The position numbers and the translations under genes were made by a program. 64,000 bases of DNA, from positions 3,689,001 to 3,753,000 of the forward strand of contig NZ_CP077095.1 in NCBI RefSeq assembly GCF_014268885.2, read 5' to 3'. The stretch comes from Pseudomonas xantholysinigenes. Lineage in GTDB: Bacteria > Pseudomonadota > Gammaproteobacteria > Pseudomonadales > Pseudomonadaceae. The notes under the pieces are model-generated. The model ran no database searches. It was not told the origin of the DNA and was given only the letters and a program-made list of their open reading frames with translations. This document shows positions 1 to 6,913 of this stretch, piece after piece. Position 1 is the first letter of the stretch; the number at the start of each line of letters is the position of its first letter.

Positions 1-2
1 GT

Positions 3-89
3 CGAGTGGGGTTGGAAGACCAGAGCGTTATCTACAGTGCGGGCTTGATGCCCTTGGAGCGGCTCTGCTTCAAGGCCTTCCCTCGATGA
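3..89 (+). CDS. C-terminal end of an unidentified protein (cut by window edge)
   Basis: An open frame runs in from the left edge and stops at TGA 87-89, giving about 28 residues that end in LCFKAFPR. The composition looks protein-like and a strong hairpin follows 10 bases after the stop, which is why I consider it the tail of a real gene. There is too little sequence to name a family. It could also be a chance open frame. Confidence 0.35.
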   Translation, partial: RVGLEDQSVIYSAGLMPLERLCFKAFPR

Positions 90-99
90 TCAGTCGAGA

Positions 100-125
100 A
101 CTTTCGCCTCTAGGGAGGCGAAAGT
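100..125. terminator. Hairpin after the left-edge gene
   Basis: A perfect 11-bp stem (100-110 pairing with 115-125) closes a TAGG loop just after the stop at 89. There is no clear T-run on the + strand, so it could be a terminator or a simple transcript-end hairpin. Confidence 0.45.
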
Positions 126-134
126 CGAGATACA

Positions 135-244
135 AGGAGCGGCCTTATGTCGCGAAAGGGCCGCGCAGCGGCCCCGACGATCTTGAGACTGACTCGCGAT
201 CCTGGGCCTGCTGCGCGGCCCTTTCGCGACATAAGGCCGCTCCT
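135..244. repeat. Inverted pair of putida-type palindromic repeats
   Basis: Two copies of a roughly 35-bp REP-like unit face each other at 135-169 and 210-244, sharing the core GGCCTTATGTCGCGAAAGGG and its reverse complement. The pair lies between the left-edge gene and the end of the START-domain gene, where it can form a large cruciform or transcript hairpin. Related units with variable cores recur at 34481, 51501, 55538, 59255 and 61519. Confidence 0.75.
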
Positions 245-265
245 ACACAGGAAACACGCCCGCCT

Positions 266-874
266 TCAGTTCTTCTCGGCGCGCTCCCTCAGCCCCTTGA
301 GGGTATTGAACGGCGCATCGACCACGAACTTGTTGGCCAGCCACGACGGCACGCTGCCGCCCGGCTCGGTGTGCACCTGGTAGGTCACTTCGGTGCTGTC
401 ACCTTTGGGCACCAGCTTCCAGAAGCCTTCCACCTGGGCGACCCGCACGAAGCCCTTTTCCTCCGGAAGATACTTCGGCTCTTCCTGGAGCTTGCGGGTC
501 AGGCTGCCGTCAGCCTCCTGAACCGTAGTCACATGCAGGATCGAGTCCCGCGGCGTCACCGGCCAGGGCGTATTGAACTGGGTGTAGGTCCAACTTTGCT
601 CACCCTCGCTCTTGAGCAGCTTCTGCGTCTTGCATTCGTGAATCCAGGCACAAGCCCCGGCCACGTCTTCCTGCAGCGCCTTGACCTTGGCCAGCGGCGC
701 CTTGATCAGGGTCACGCCGCGATACGCCTTGTACTTGGAGCCAGCCACCTCGCTGAGGGAAACCTTGATCCCCTCCTCGTCCTTGGCCACCTGCCAATTC
801 TCGGCCCAGGCCGTCGGGGCCAGCACCACGCCCATGCCACACAGCAGGGCAATACGCTTGATCGATCTCATCAT
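266..874 (-). CDS. START-domain lipid-binding-like exported protein
   Basis: The 202-residue product begins with a signal peptide (basic MMRSIKR, a hydrophobic stretch, cleavage probably after AWAE). The rest has the layout of the START/Bet v1-like superfamily: a segment WQVAKDEEGIKVSL near the start and a conserved TPWPVTPRDSI-type core around residue 105. Such proteins bind hydrophobic ligands; the ligand of bacterial secreted versions is generally unknown. The gene stands alone, 30 bp downstream of the cysteine-cluster gene on the same strand, and may be cotranscribed with it. Family assignment is fairly firm, function is open. Confidence 0.8.
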   Translation of the reverse strand: MMRSIKRIALLCGMGVVLAPTAWAENWQVAKDEEGIKVSLSEVAGSKYKAYRGVTLIKAPLAKVKALQEDVAGACAWIHECKTQKLLKSEGEQSWTYTQFNTPWPVTPRDSILHVTTVQEADGSLTRKLQEEPKYLPEEKGFVRVAQVEGFWKLVPKGDSTEVTYQVHTEPGGSVPSWLANKFVVDAPFNTLKGLRERAEKN

Positions 875-904
875 CTTGTTCCTTGTTGTCGAAGATCCAA
901 CCGG

Positions 905-1159
905 TCACGCCGCCGTCATCTGCTCCAGCCACCCGATGATGCGAATGGCTTCGTCACGATCATTGCCACAGATGTCCGCTTCCGCCTTGAAGCCGCCACA
1001 CACCTGCGGCCGCTCGGGCTTGCCGAACAGCGCACAGAGGTTTTCGACATTCAGGTGCAGGCAACGTTCGCCAGCCGGCTTGCCCTGCGGCATACCTGGG
1101 ATTGGCGAGCTGATGGACGGGGCGATGCAGCAGGCACCACAACCCTCGCGGCATTTCAT
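905..1159 (-). CDS. YkgJ-family cysteine-cluster protein
   Basis: This 84-residue protein has the cysteine pattern of the YkgJ/UPF0153 zinc- or iron-chelating family: CREGCGACC at the N terminus, then single cysteines at about residues 33, 42, 54 and 64 (CLHL, LCALF, QVCGG, DICGN). It has no signal peptide and is probably cytoplasmic. The metal and role are unknown in the family. The start is the ATG immediately before KCREGCG. A PsrA-like palindrome (1215-1228) lies about 55 bp upstream. Confidence 0.8.
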   Translation of the reverse strand: MKCREGCGACCIAPSISSPIPGMPQGKPAGERCLHLNVENLCALFGKPERPQVCGGFKAEADICGNDRDEAIRIIGWLEQMTAA

Positions 1160-1214
1160 GACAACAGGACTCCCAGGAGCAAAGCGGGACGAACGTCCCT
1201 GGATACTAACCGCT

Positions 1215-1228
1215 CAAACACACGTTTG
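1215..1228. promoter_or_regulatory. PsrA-like operator upstream of the cysteine-cluster gene
   Basis: CAAAC-ACAC-GTTTG matches the (G/C)AAAC-N2-4-GTTT(G/C) motif known for the fatty-acid-responsive TetR regulator PsrA. It sits in the 107-bp gap upstream of the 905-1159 gene. The same pattern occurs before ETF-QO at 9879. Binding is inferred from the motif only. Confidence 0.4.
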
Positions 1229-1266
1229 AAATTGGCGGGCAGATGAAATCGCGCATGACCCAATAG

Positions 1267-1731
1267 TCAGTTGCGAAATTCGAAGTCGATGGCCGCCCCT
1301 TCCACTTCCCGGCGACTGTCGTTGCGCAACTGCAGTTGCATTTCATTGCTGATCAACCGCCCATTGAGCTGGAAGGGGCTGCTGTCGGATTCAGGTTTGG
1401 TGGGAAACATCGAAGGCAGCAAGGGCTTGCGCATCACCGGTGTGTCACCCAGGTCCGGCTCGAGATGCTTGACCAGCTCGCTAGGCAGACTCAGGTCAAC
1501 CTTGGGCTTGGGCAATGGCTTGGCCACCACTTTGCTGGCCGGCTTCGCCCGAGGCTTAGGTTTTGCCTGGGCTTTCGCAGGCGCCTTGGGTTTGGCGGCG
1601 GGCTTTGGCTTGACCTTGGCAGGCACCTTGCCCTGGGCCTTGGCCACTGGCTCGGCAGCCTGCGCCACTGCGACTGGCAACCAGGGCAAGGCGAAACACA
1701 GGGCGAGGACAAGAGGACGAAGCGATTTCAT
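1267..1731 (-). CDS. Exported Lys/Pro/Ala-rich protein of unknown function
   Basis: I chose the ATG at 1731 because it places a typical signal peptide first (MKSLRPLVLALCFALPWLP, cleavage near AQA), giving 154 residues. Residues about 28-75 are a low-complexity stretch of KPKPA/KPKA-type repeats, strongly basic and proline-rich. The C-terminal 80 residues are ordinary sequence. Similar Pseudomonas proteins have been labelled IF-2-like only because of the repeat; the signal peptide argues against any translation role. A periplasmic location, perhaps spanning or binding peptidoglycan, is my inference. Confidence 0.65.
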   Translation of the reverse strand: MKSLRPLVLALCFALPWLPVAVAQAAEPVAKAQGKVPAKVKPKPAAKPKAPAKAQAKPKPRAKPASKVVAKPLPKPKVDLSLPSELVKHLEPDLGDTPVMRKPLLPSMFPTKPESDSSPFQLNGRLISNEMQLQLRNDSRREVEGAAIDFEFRN

Positions 1732-1790
1732 GGGAACCGGGGCAACCTGTAAAACGCGTATGCTCCCTGTTCCCCGCGCATCTGACAAGC

Positions 1791-3233
1791 CTACAAAAGT
1801 GAGACCGAGGTTTCCTGGCACAATTGCCGGGCCAGCAAGCCCAGGGTGATCACCGCGCGTTCGGCTTCCTTGTTCCAGGGAATTGCACAATTGAGCCGAA
1901 TGCAGTGATTGAATTGCTCGGTGTTGCTGAAGATCAGCCCCGGCGCAATGCTGATGCCCTGCTCCAGCGCGCGCACGTGCAGTTCCTGGGTATTGACCCG
2001 CCCTGGCAAGCTGACCCAGAGGATGAAGCCGCCGGTGGGGCGGGTCATCTGCGTTCCTTCGGGGAAGTGCTGCTGCACGGCCAATTGATAGGCACTGAGG
2101 TTCTTGCGGTATTCCTGGCGTATGTAGCGCAGATGACGGTCATAGCCACCGTTCTCCAGGTAGGCCGCCACCCCCATCTGGGTCACGCTGCAGGCTGAGT
2201 GGGTGGTAAAGGTCTGCAGGCGCTGGATCTCGTCCTGGTAGCGCCCGGCGATCATCCAGCCGACCCGCACGCCCGGGGACAGGGTCTTGGAGAAGCTCGA
2301 GCAGTAGATCACCCGGTCGAGGCGATCGAACGCCTTCAATGCCTTGGTGCGCCCCTGTTCGAACATCAGCTCGCCGTAGATATCGTCCTCGACGATCTGG
2401 ATGTCGAAATCCGAGGCCAGGCGCAACAGTTGCTTCTGCCGCTCCTCGGGCATGGTACCGCCCAGGGGGTTGCTCAACCTTGGCGTGAGCACCAGGGCCT
2501 TGATCGACCACTGGTTGGCGGCCAGCTGCAAGGCTTCGAGGCTGATGCCGGTGGCAGGATCACTGGGGATCTCGATGACTTTGAGGCCCAGCAAGTCGGC
2601 GAGCTGCAGCAGCCCATAATAAGTGGGCGATTCAGCAGCGATCAGATCCCCTGGCCGGGTCAGCACGCGCAGTGACATTTGCAAGGCATCGACGCAGCCA
2701 TGCGTGACCACCACCTCGCGTGGGTCGACCAGCACCCCGGCGTCGCGCATGCGTATGGCGATCTGTCGGCGCAGCGGCTCGAACCCTGGGCTGAACATGT
2801 AGCTGAAGGCGCGCGGGCTATGGAAGCGGGTGACCTTGGCCAGCTGCTGGTGCAGCGCACGCACCGGCAGGTAATCCACATGCGGGACCGCCGCGCCAAA
2901 CGGAAACACGCCGTCACGTCGCGCCTCGACCAGCACCTGCTGGATGATGCTGGCCCGGGTGACCAGGCCCGGTCGCTCGACCCGGGCGATATCCGGGGTC
3001 TGCGCGGTCAATGCTGGGGTCTGGTGCACGTAGTAGCCGGACTGTGGCCGGGCGCGGATCAGGCCCTGATCCTCGAGATTGGCATATGCCTGCAGCACGG
3101 TGGCATGGCTGACATTGAGCTGGGCGCTCATCTTGCGTACCGAGGGTACTCGCTCGCCGGGCTGATAGACACCACGCCGGATATCGTCGGCCAGTTGCTG
3201 GGCGATGCGCTGGTACAGCAGCAGATTGGTCAT
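1791..3233 (-). CDS. MocR-type GntR/aminotransferase regulator
   Basis: The 480-residue protein joins an N-terminal GntR winged helix (residues about 1-75, PSVRKMSAQLNVSHATVLQAY as recognition region) to a fold-type I aminotransferase domain. The PLP-binding lysine is in SSFSKTLSPGVRVGW. MocR proteins use PLP as a cofactor or effector and usually control a nearby gene. The ATG at 3233 was preferred over upstream in-frame starts because the GntR domain begins there. No divergent target is intact: the next thing upstream is the repeat island at 3446, so the target may be itself or a gene elsewhere. Confidence 0.85.
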   Translation of the reverse strand: MTNLLLYQRIAQQLADDIRRGVYQPGERVPSVRKMSAQLNVSHATVLQAYANLEDQGLIRARPQSGYYVHQTPALTAQTPDIARVERPGLVTRASIIQQVLVEARRDGVFPFGAAVPHVDYLPVRALHQQLAKVTRFHSPRAFSYMFSPGFEPLRRQIAIRMRDAGVLVDPREVVVTHGCVDALQMSLRVLTRPGDLIAAESPTYYGLLQLADLLGLKVIEIPSDPATGISLEALQLAANQWSIKALVLTPRLSNPLGGTMPEERQKQLLRLASDFDIQIVEDDIYGELMFEQGRTKALKAFDRLDRVIYCSSFSKTLSPGVRVGWMIAGRYQDEIQRLQTFTTHSACSVTQMGVAAYLENGGYDRHLRYIRQEYRKNLSAYQLAVQQHFPEGTQMTRPTGGFILWVSLPGRVNTQELHVRALEQGISIAPGLIFSNTEQFNHCIRLNCAIPWNKEAERAVITLGLLARQLCQETSVSLL

Positions 3234-3294
3234 GGCGTGGTCTCGAAGCGCTGACGGGGCATTGTTCTTGTGCGGCTCACTGCAGAGCCAGATT

Positions 3295-3360
3295 ACCGTA
3301 ACAGTTGCAAAGTGTACTGGGACAGATCGCAGGATAGTCAACATTACAGTTGCGTAACAG
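3295..3360. promoter_or_regulatory. Candidate MocR operator: repeated ACAGTTGC motifs
   Basis: ACAGTTGC occurs at 3301-3308 and 3346-3353, each next to a GTAAC (GTAACAGTTGC at 3298-3308, ACAGTTGCGTAAC at 3346-3358), with TGTACTGGGACAG at 3313-3325 between them. MocR proteins typically bind such paired repeats near their own promoter. The assignment rests on position and repetition only. Confidence 0.4.
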
Positions 3361-3445
3361 AGGAAATCTGCCCAGTAGCGATCCCGTGCCGTTGCCGTTG
3401 CCGATCAAGAGGCTATCGCCAAACCCAACGCGCGACAGCTGCGCC

Positions 3446-3683
3446 AGCCCAGGCGCCGCCCGTACCTTCGCGACTTCAGGAGGCCGAACGCAGGCCTTGC
3501 GGAGGGAGGTGACGGGCATGGATGCCCGTCAAGCGCTGCGCCCCAGGATGGGGCGTTCAGCGCGGTCCTCCCGGGAGCAAGGCCGGAGTGAGGGGACCCG
3601 GAGCGAAGCGGAGGGCCGGATGAATGGAGCGCAGCGTTTTTTGGTTACTTTTTGTCGCGTTTGACAAAAAGTGACTCGCCGTA
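3446..3683 (+). repeat. Structured dispersed repeat, copy A, left part
   Basis: This is the left 238 bp of a roughly 280-bp repeat whose inverted partner is 5293-5567; the rest of copy A lies beyond the IS at 5130-5180. It contains nested palindromes: TGACGGGCA-TGGA-TGCCCGTCA, GCGCCCCA-GGA-TGGGGCG, and ACTTTTTGTC-GCGTTT-GACAAAAAGT (about 3646-3674). The IS has split a further small hairpin, TCGCC-GTAAA-GGCGA. No convincing protein is encoded. It resembles the large hairpin-rich intergenic repeats known from fluorescent pseudomonads. Confidence 0.8.
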
Positions 3684-3733
3684 TGAACTGACCCCCGAAA
3701 GTTGGACGCCTGACCCCAAGCGGAGGGTGTTCC

Positions 3734-4276
3734 ATGACGAAATACGACCTAGCGCTCAAGCAAGCACTCATCGAGGAGTGTCTTTCTGCCCGGAGTGTTC
3801 ATGAGGTGGCACTGAGGCATAGCCTGAGTGCATCGCTGCTGCGCCGTTGGATAAAGGGCTATGAGCAACACGGTGCTGCAGGTCTGGCTACCAAGTACAG
3901 CCACTACGACGCCCAGTTCAAGTTGAAGGTTTTGCAGTGCATCGAGCAAGACGGACTGTCAGCCCAGCAAGCCTGCATACAGTTTGATATTCGTGGCCCG
4001 AGTAGCATCAGGCAATGGAAAAGGTTGTACGATGAAGGCGGACTAGAAGCACTTCACCCGCATCGTGCCCGAGAATCCAGTATGCCCCGCAAAGCATCAG
4101 AACAACCCAACGTAAGCCCTGCTAAGCCTGCAGATGCTGAGTTGACACCTAAGCAAATGCTCGAAGAGCTGGAGTATTTACGTGCGGAGAATGCCTATCT
4201 AAAAAAGCTCGATGCCTTGATCCAAGCGGATCCACGCACTGCGCAACCAAGAAAGCGCAGGCTGTCCAAGGATTGA
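3734..4276 (+). CDS. IS3-family transposase subunit OrfA
   Basis: OrfA has 180 residues with two helix-turn-helix segments (residues about 10-60, VHEVALRHSLSASLLRRWIKGY, and 60-115, SAQQACIQFDIRGPSSIRQW), as in the IS150-type InsJ proteins. A leucine-zipper-like stretch follows (MLEELEYLRAENAYLKKLDAL). It binds the IS ends. The A-AAA-AAG heptamer at 4201-4207, within the codons for LKK, can shift ribosomes into the -1 frame to make the OrfAB fusion. The stop overlaps the first codon of the orfB reading. Confidence 0.93.
   Translation: MTKYDLALKQALIEECLSARSVHEVALRHSLSASLLRRWIKGYEQHGAAGLATKYSHYDAQFKLKVLQCIEQDGLSAQQACIQFDIRGPSSIRQWKRLYDEGGLEALHPHRARESSMPRKASEQPNVSPAKPADAELTPKQMLEELEYLRAENAYLKKLDALIQADPRTAQPRKRRLSKD
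4201..4207 (+). promoter_or_regulatory. -1 ribosomal frameshift site (A6G)
   Basis: A-AAA-AAG is the classical slippery heptamer of IS3 elements. OrfA is read in frame 2 and orfB in frame 1, so a -1 slip joins them. I read the -1 frame from 4201 to the orfB start and found no stop, so the fusion transposase can be made. Downstream stimulatory structure was not assessed. Confidence 0.8.
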
Positions 4277-5097
4277 GGCATGAACATCGACTGGCTCTGC
4301 TGTTACGTGCTGCAGGGCTGGCACGCAGTACCTTCTATTACCAAAGCAAAGCCTTGGTGGCCGACAAGCATGCGGCCCTCAAAGAACGCATCAAGAGTGT
4401 CTATCACAGGCATAAGGGGCGGTACGGCTATCGCCGCATCACCGCCGTGCTTGGGTGCCATGGCGAGGTGATCAATCACAAGAAGGTGCAGCGGTTGATG
4501 CAGTTAATGGATCTGAAATCGCTGGTAAAAGTGAAGAAATATCGCTCCTACCGAGGTTCCGAAGGGCTTGTTGCATCTGATCTGCTCAAGCGTGAGTTCA
4601 AGGCGGAAGCCCCTAATCAGAAATGGGTAACCGATGTGACAGAGTTCAAGGTGAAAGGGCAGAAGCTGTTTCTTTCGCCTGTGATGGACCTGTACAACGG
4701 CGAAATTCTTGCCTATCAGATCAATCCGCGCCCTGAGTTCAAGATGGTGTCGGCGATGTTGGAGCAAGCTTTCGAGCGGCTGAACCCAGATGACAAACCG
4801 ATATTGCACTCCGATCAGGGCTGGCAATACCGACAGCCCGCTTATCGACATATGCTGGGCAGAAAGAAAATACAACAGAGTATGTCGCGTAAGGGTAACT
4901 GCCTGGACAATGCCGCGATGGAAAGCTTCTTTGGCACACTCAAGAGCGAGTTTTTCTATTTGCAATCGTTTGAGAGTGTTGAACAACTGGCGTCAGGCCT
5001 TGAGGACTACATCGCCTACTACAACCAAGAGCGTATAAGTCTAAGACTGAATGGCTTGAGTCCGGTACAATTTCGGACCCAAGCGCTGAACCCATAG
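4273..5097 (+). CDS. IS3-family transposase catalytic subunit OrfB
   Basis: This is the DDE integrase-like domain (274 residues counted from TTG 4273). The catalytic triad is readable: D in WVTDVTEFKV, D in HSDQGWQY, and E in MESFFGTLKSEFF. An HTH_21-type segment (HRHKGRYGYRRITAVL) precedes it. The frame is open upstream to the slippery site at 4201-4207, so it is probably expressed mainly as an OrfAB fusion rather than from TTG. The stop lies 7 bp before the right inverted repeat. No disruption is visible. Confidence 0.93.
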   Translation: MRHEHRLALLLRAAGLARSTFYYQSKALVADKHAALKERIKSVYHRHKGRYGYRRITAVLGCHGEVINHKKVQRLMQLMDLKSLVKVKKYRSYRGSEGLVASDLLKREFKAEAPNQKWVTDVTEFKVKGQKLFLSPVMDLYNGEILAYQINPRPEFKMVSAMLEQAFERLNPDDKPILHSDQGWQYRQPAYRHMLGRKKIQQSMSRKGNCLDNAAMESFFGTLKSEFFYLQSFESVEQLASGLEDYIAYYNQERISLRLNGLSPVQFRTQALNP

Positions 5098-5129
5098 CGT
5101 ACCCCGTCCAACTTTCGGGGGTCAGTTCA

Positions 5130-5180
5130 CGTAAAGGCGAAAAGGTGATTATGCGTCGATATAGCAAATGAATGCGCTTA
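5130..5180 (+). repeat. Structured dispersed repeat, copy A, right part
   Basis: This is the remainder of copy A after the IS. It lines up with the reverse complement of 5293-5340: both carry AAGGCGAAAAGGTG or AAGGCGGAAAGGTG, then TATGCGTCGA and AAATGAATG. It begins with the duplicated CGTA. Confidence 0.75.
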
Positions 5181-5204
5181 CATCTGTAGAAACCCACGCC
5201 GACC

Positions 5205-5269
5205 GACTTTGACTTTGACTTTGACTTTGACTTTGACTTTGACTTTGACTTTGACTTTGACTTTGACTT
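5205..5269 (+). repeat. Hexanucleotide microsatellite (GACTTT)n
   Basis: GACTTT repeats perfectly for 65 bp, almost 11 units, in the spacer between the two inverted repeat copies. It is non-coding here. Such arrays are prone to length change by slippage. Confidence 0.97.
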
Positions 5270-5292
5270 GCAAAGTGTGGGCCTTGAAAGTT

Positions 5293-5567
5293 ATATGCTC
5301 ATTCATTTTCCATGTCGACGCATAGGCACCTTTCCGCCTTTACGGCGGCCTACTTTTCTCTTGGGAAAAGTAGGCAAAACCGTTCCGCTCCATTCATCCG
5401 GCCCCTACGCTTCGCTCCGGGGTCCCCTCGCTCCGTTCTTGCTCCCGGGAGGACCGCGCTGAACGCCCCATCCTGGGGCGCAGCGCTTGACGGGCATCCA
5501 TGCCCGTCACCTCCCTCCGCAAGAACTCCGCTCGGCCTCCTGAAGTCGCAATTGGCGGCGCCTGGAC
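5293..5567 (-). repeat. Structured dispersed repeat, copy B (inverted, uninterrupted)
   Basis: This is the inverted, intact partner of copy A. Read on the minus strand it keeps the TGACGGGCA and GCGCCCCA hairpins. Where copy A has ACTTTTTGTC/GACAAAAAGT arms, it has CTACTTTTC/GAAAAGTAG arms, and CCGCC-GTAAA-GGCGG where A has TCGCC-GTAAA-GGCGA. Both stems differ by paired changes, so the structure is kept while the sequence drifts. Confidence 0.8.
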
Positions 5568-5595
5568 TATCGCGTACTTAAAAGCAAGAGCAAGA

Positions 5596-5623
5596 ACGAG
5601 AAACGAGAAACGAGAAACGAGAC
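5596..5623 (+). repeat. Heptanucleotide tandem repeat (AACGAGA)4
   Basis: Four perfect 7-bp units lie just outside copy B. The remaining sequence to 5744 shows no gene or recognisable site apart from a weak REP-like GGAGCG stretch. Confidence 0.9.
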
Positions 5624-5744
5624 TTGTAGAACAACGCTCAGGAAAACATACCCATATCAATTACTACAAAGTTATAGAGCCCGCTCCTACAGTCCATATG
5701 AAATACCTGCAGGAGCGAACCCACCCTAACTTAAGCAAAAGCAC

Positions 5745-6554
5745 TCAACGCGCCGGCGCAAGTTTGCCCTTCTCATCGGAGAAGACGATCTCGACCCGTC
5801 GGTTCTGCGCCCTGCCCCGCTCCGAGGCGTTGGCCTCCACCGGGTACTGATCGCCATAGCCTTCAACCTGGATACGTTTCTCATCGATCCCAAGGTCGAC
5901 CAACATGTCAGCCACCGACTGGGCACGGTCGCGGGACAACTTGAGGTTGTCCTCCGCCGCCCCGGTACTATCGGTATAACCCTCGATCCGTACCACCCGA
6001 CGCGGATTGAGCTGAAGGAACTGCACCAGCTTGAGCACAGTGCGGCTAGCCGAACTCTTCAACTCCGCCTGACCGGTATCGAACAGCACATCGCCAAGCG
6101 TCATCACCAGCCCGCGATCAGCCTGTTCAGAGGCCAACGCCGCGATCTGCGCCTCGACGAACTTCCCCTGCTGCTGCACGCTGGCCAACTTGGCCTCGCG
6201 CAGCGCCAACTGCAGGCGTTGACGCTCCAGGTCAAGCTTGGCCAGACGCTCCTGGTTCAGCGCCAGGTTCGCATGTTCACGGGCAATCTCGCTGTAGCGC
6301 TGGCTGAGATAAGCATAATGGCGCACATCGCTGCCGGTACCGACATAACCGGCCAGACGCTCGGCGCGCCCCAGCGATTCGCCGGCGCGAATCACATCAC
6401 GTGGCGCACTGCGCAATACATCAGAGTCATCCTTCACCTTCTGGAAGGCACTACTGGCTTCTTCCAGCGAAGACTCGCTGCGCTGACTGGCGCACCCCTG
6501 CAAACCGACCAGCGCCAACAGGGCCAGCGCGGCGAATGGCGTGATCCGGCTCAT
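5745..6554 (-). CDS. OmpA-family peptidoglycan-binding lipoprotein
   Basis: The 269-residue protein starts with a lipoprotein signal (LVGLQGCAS, lipobox cysteine at about residue 21). Residues about 30-145 are helical and DUF4398-like, with a coiled-coil-prone stretch rich in Q, L, E and R. Residues about 150-262 form an OmpA C-terminal domain with the peptidoglycan motif (GYTDSTGAAEDNLKLSRDRAQSV). It should anchor the outer membrane to the cell wall. The start overlaps the stop of the upstream DUF4398 gene by 4 bp, so the two are translationally coupled. Confidence 0.88.
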   Translation of the reverse strand: MSRITPFAALALLALVGLQGCASQRSESSLEEASSAFQKVKDDSDVLRSAPRDVIRAGESLGRAERLAGYVGTGSDVRHYAYLSQRYSEIAREHANLALNQERLAKLDLERQRLQLALREAKLASVQQQGKFVEAQIAALASEQADRGLVMTLGDVLFDTGQAELKSSASRTVLKLVQFLQLNPRRVVRIEGYTDSTGAAEDNLKLSRDRAQSVADMLVDLGIDEKRIQVEGYGDQYPVEANASERGRAQNRRVEIVFSDEKGKLAPAR

Positions 6555-6904
6555 GGCTGCACCTCCAGCTGCTTGCGCAGACGCTTGATCCGCGACTGCA
6601 TGACCTGCAGCTGCTCCTCGCTCTTCTGGTTCAGCACCAACGCCTCGGCCAGACGCGCATCCAGCTCGGCCTGCTCGGCCCGCATGCGCGCATCGCGGTA
6701 GCTCTCGCCAAGCATGTTGCTCTTGGCCCTGGCCAACTTGTCTTCGGCCATCTTGAATTGCGCCACCTGCTCGGTGGCACCGACGGCCTTGGCCTGTTCA
6801 ACAGCCTGCTCAGACAGGCGCATCTGTTCAATGGGTGCCGGGTCGTTGGCACAACCGGCCAGGCCAAGCATGGCCAGGGCAAGCATCAGGGGTTGGGTTC
6901 TCAC
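6551..6904 (-). CDS. DUF4398 lipoprotein
   Basis: This 117-residue protein has a lipobox (LAMLGLAGCAN) followed by about 95 residues of predicted helix with heptad character (AEDKLARAKSNML to QSRIKRLRKQLEV). It matches the DUF4398 family and resembles the N-terminal helical half of its downstream neighbour, with which it overlaps by 4 bp. The start is GTG at 6904 with GGAAGAG upstream. The pair probably forms an envelope complex; this is inferred from coupling and shared domain only. Confidence 0.8.
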   Translation of the reverse strand: MRTQPLMLALAMLGLAGCANDPAPIEQMRLSEQAVEQAKAVGATEQVAQFKMAEDKLARAKSNMLGESYRDARMRAEQAELDARLAEALVLNQKSEEQLQVMQSRIKRLRKQLEVQP

Positions 6905-6913
6905 GCACTCTTC

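Larger units (their letters stand above)
3684..5129 (+). mobile_element. Complete IS3-family (IS150-group-like) insertion sequence
   Basis: The element is 1446 bp with perfect 25-bp terminal inverted repeats (3684-3708 and 5105-5129, starting TGAACTGACCCCCG). It is flanked by a 4-bp target duplication, CGTA at 3680-3683 and 5130-5133. It carries two overlapping frames, orfA and orfB, with an A6G slippery site between them, which is typical of IS3 elements. Both frames are intact, so the copy may be active. Removing the IS plus one CGTA restores a hairpin that is present intact in the partner repeat, confirming the boundaries. Confidence 0.95.

Noticed and set aside
1791..3344. 517-residue version of the MocR protein
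   Set aside because: The extra 37 N-terminal residues run through the putative operator and are unlike the family, which begins at the GntR helix from ATG 3233.
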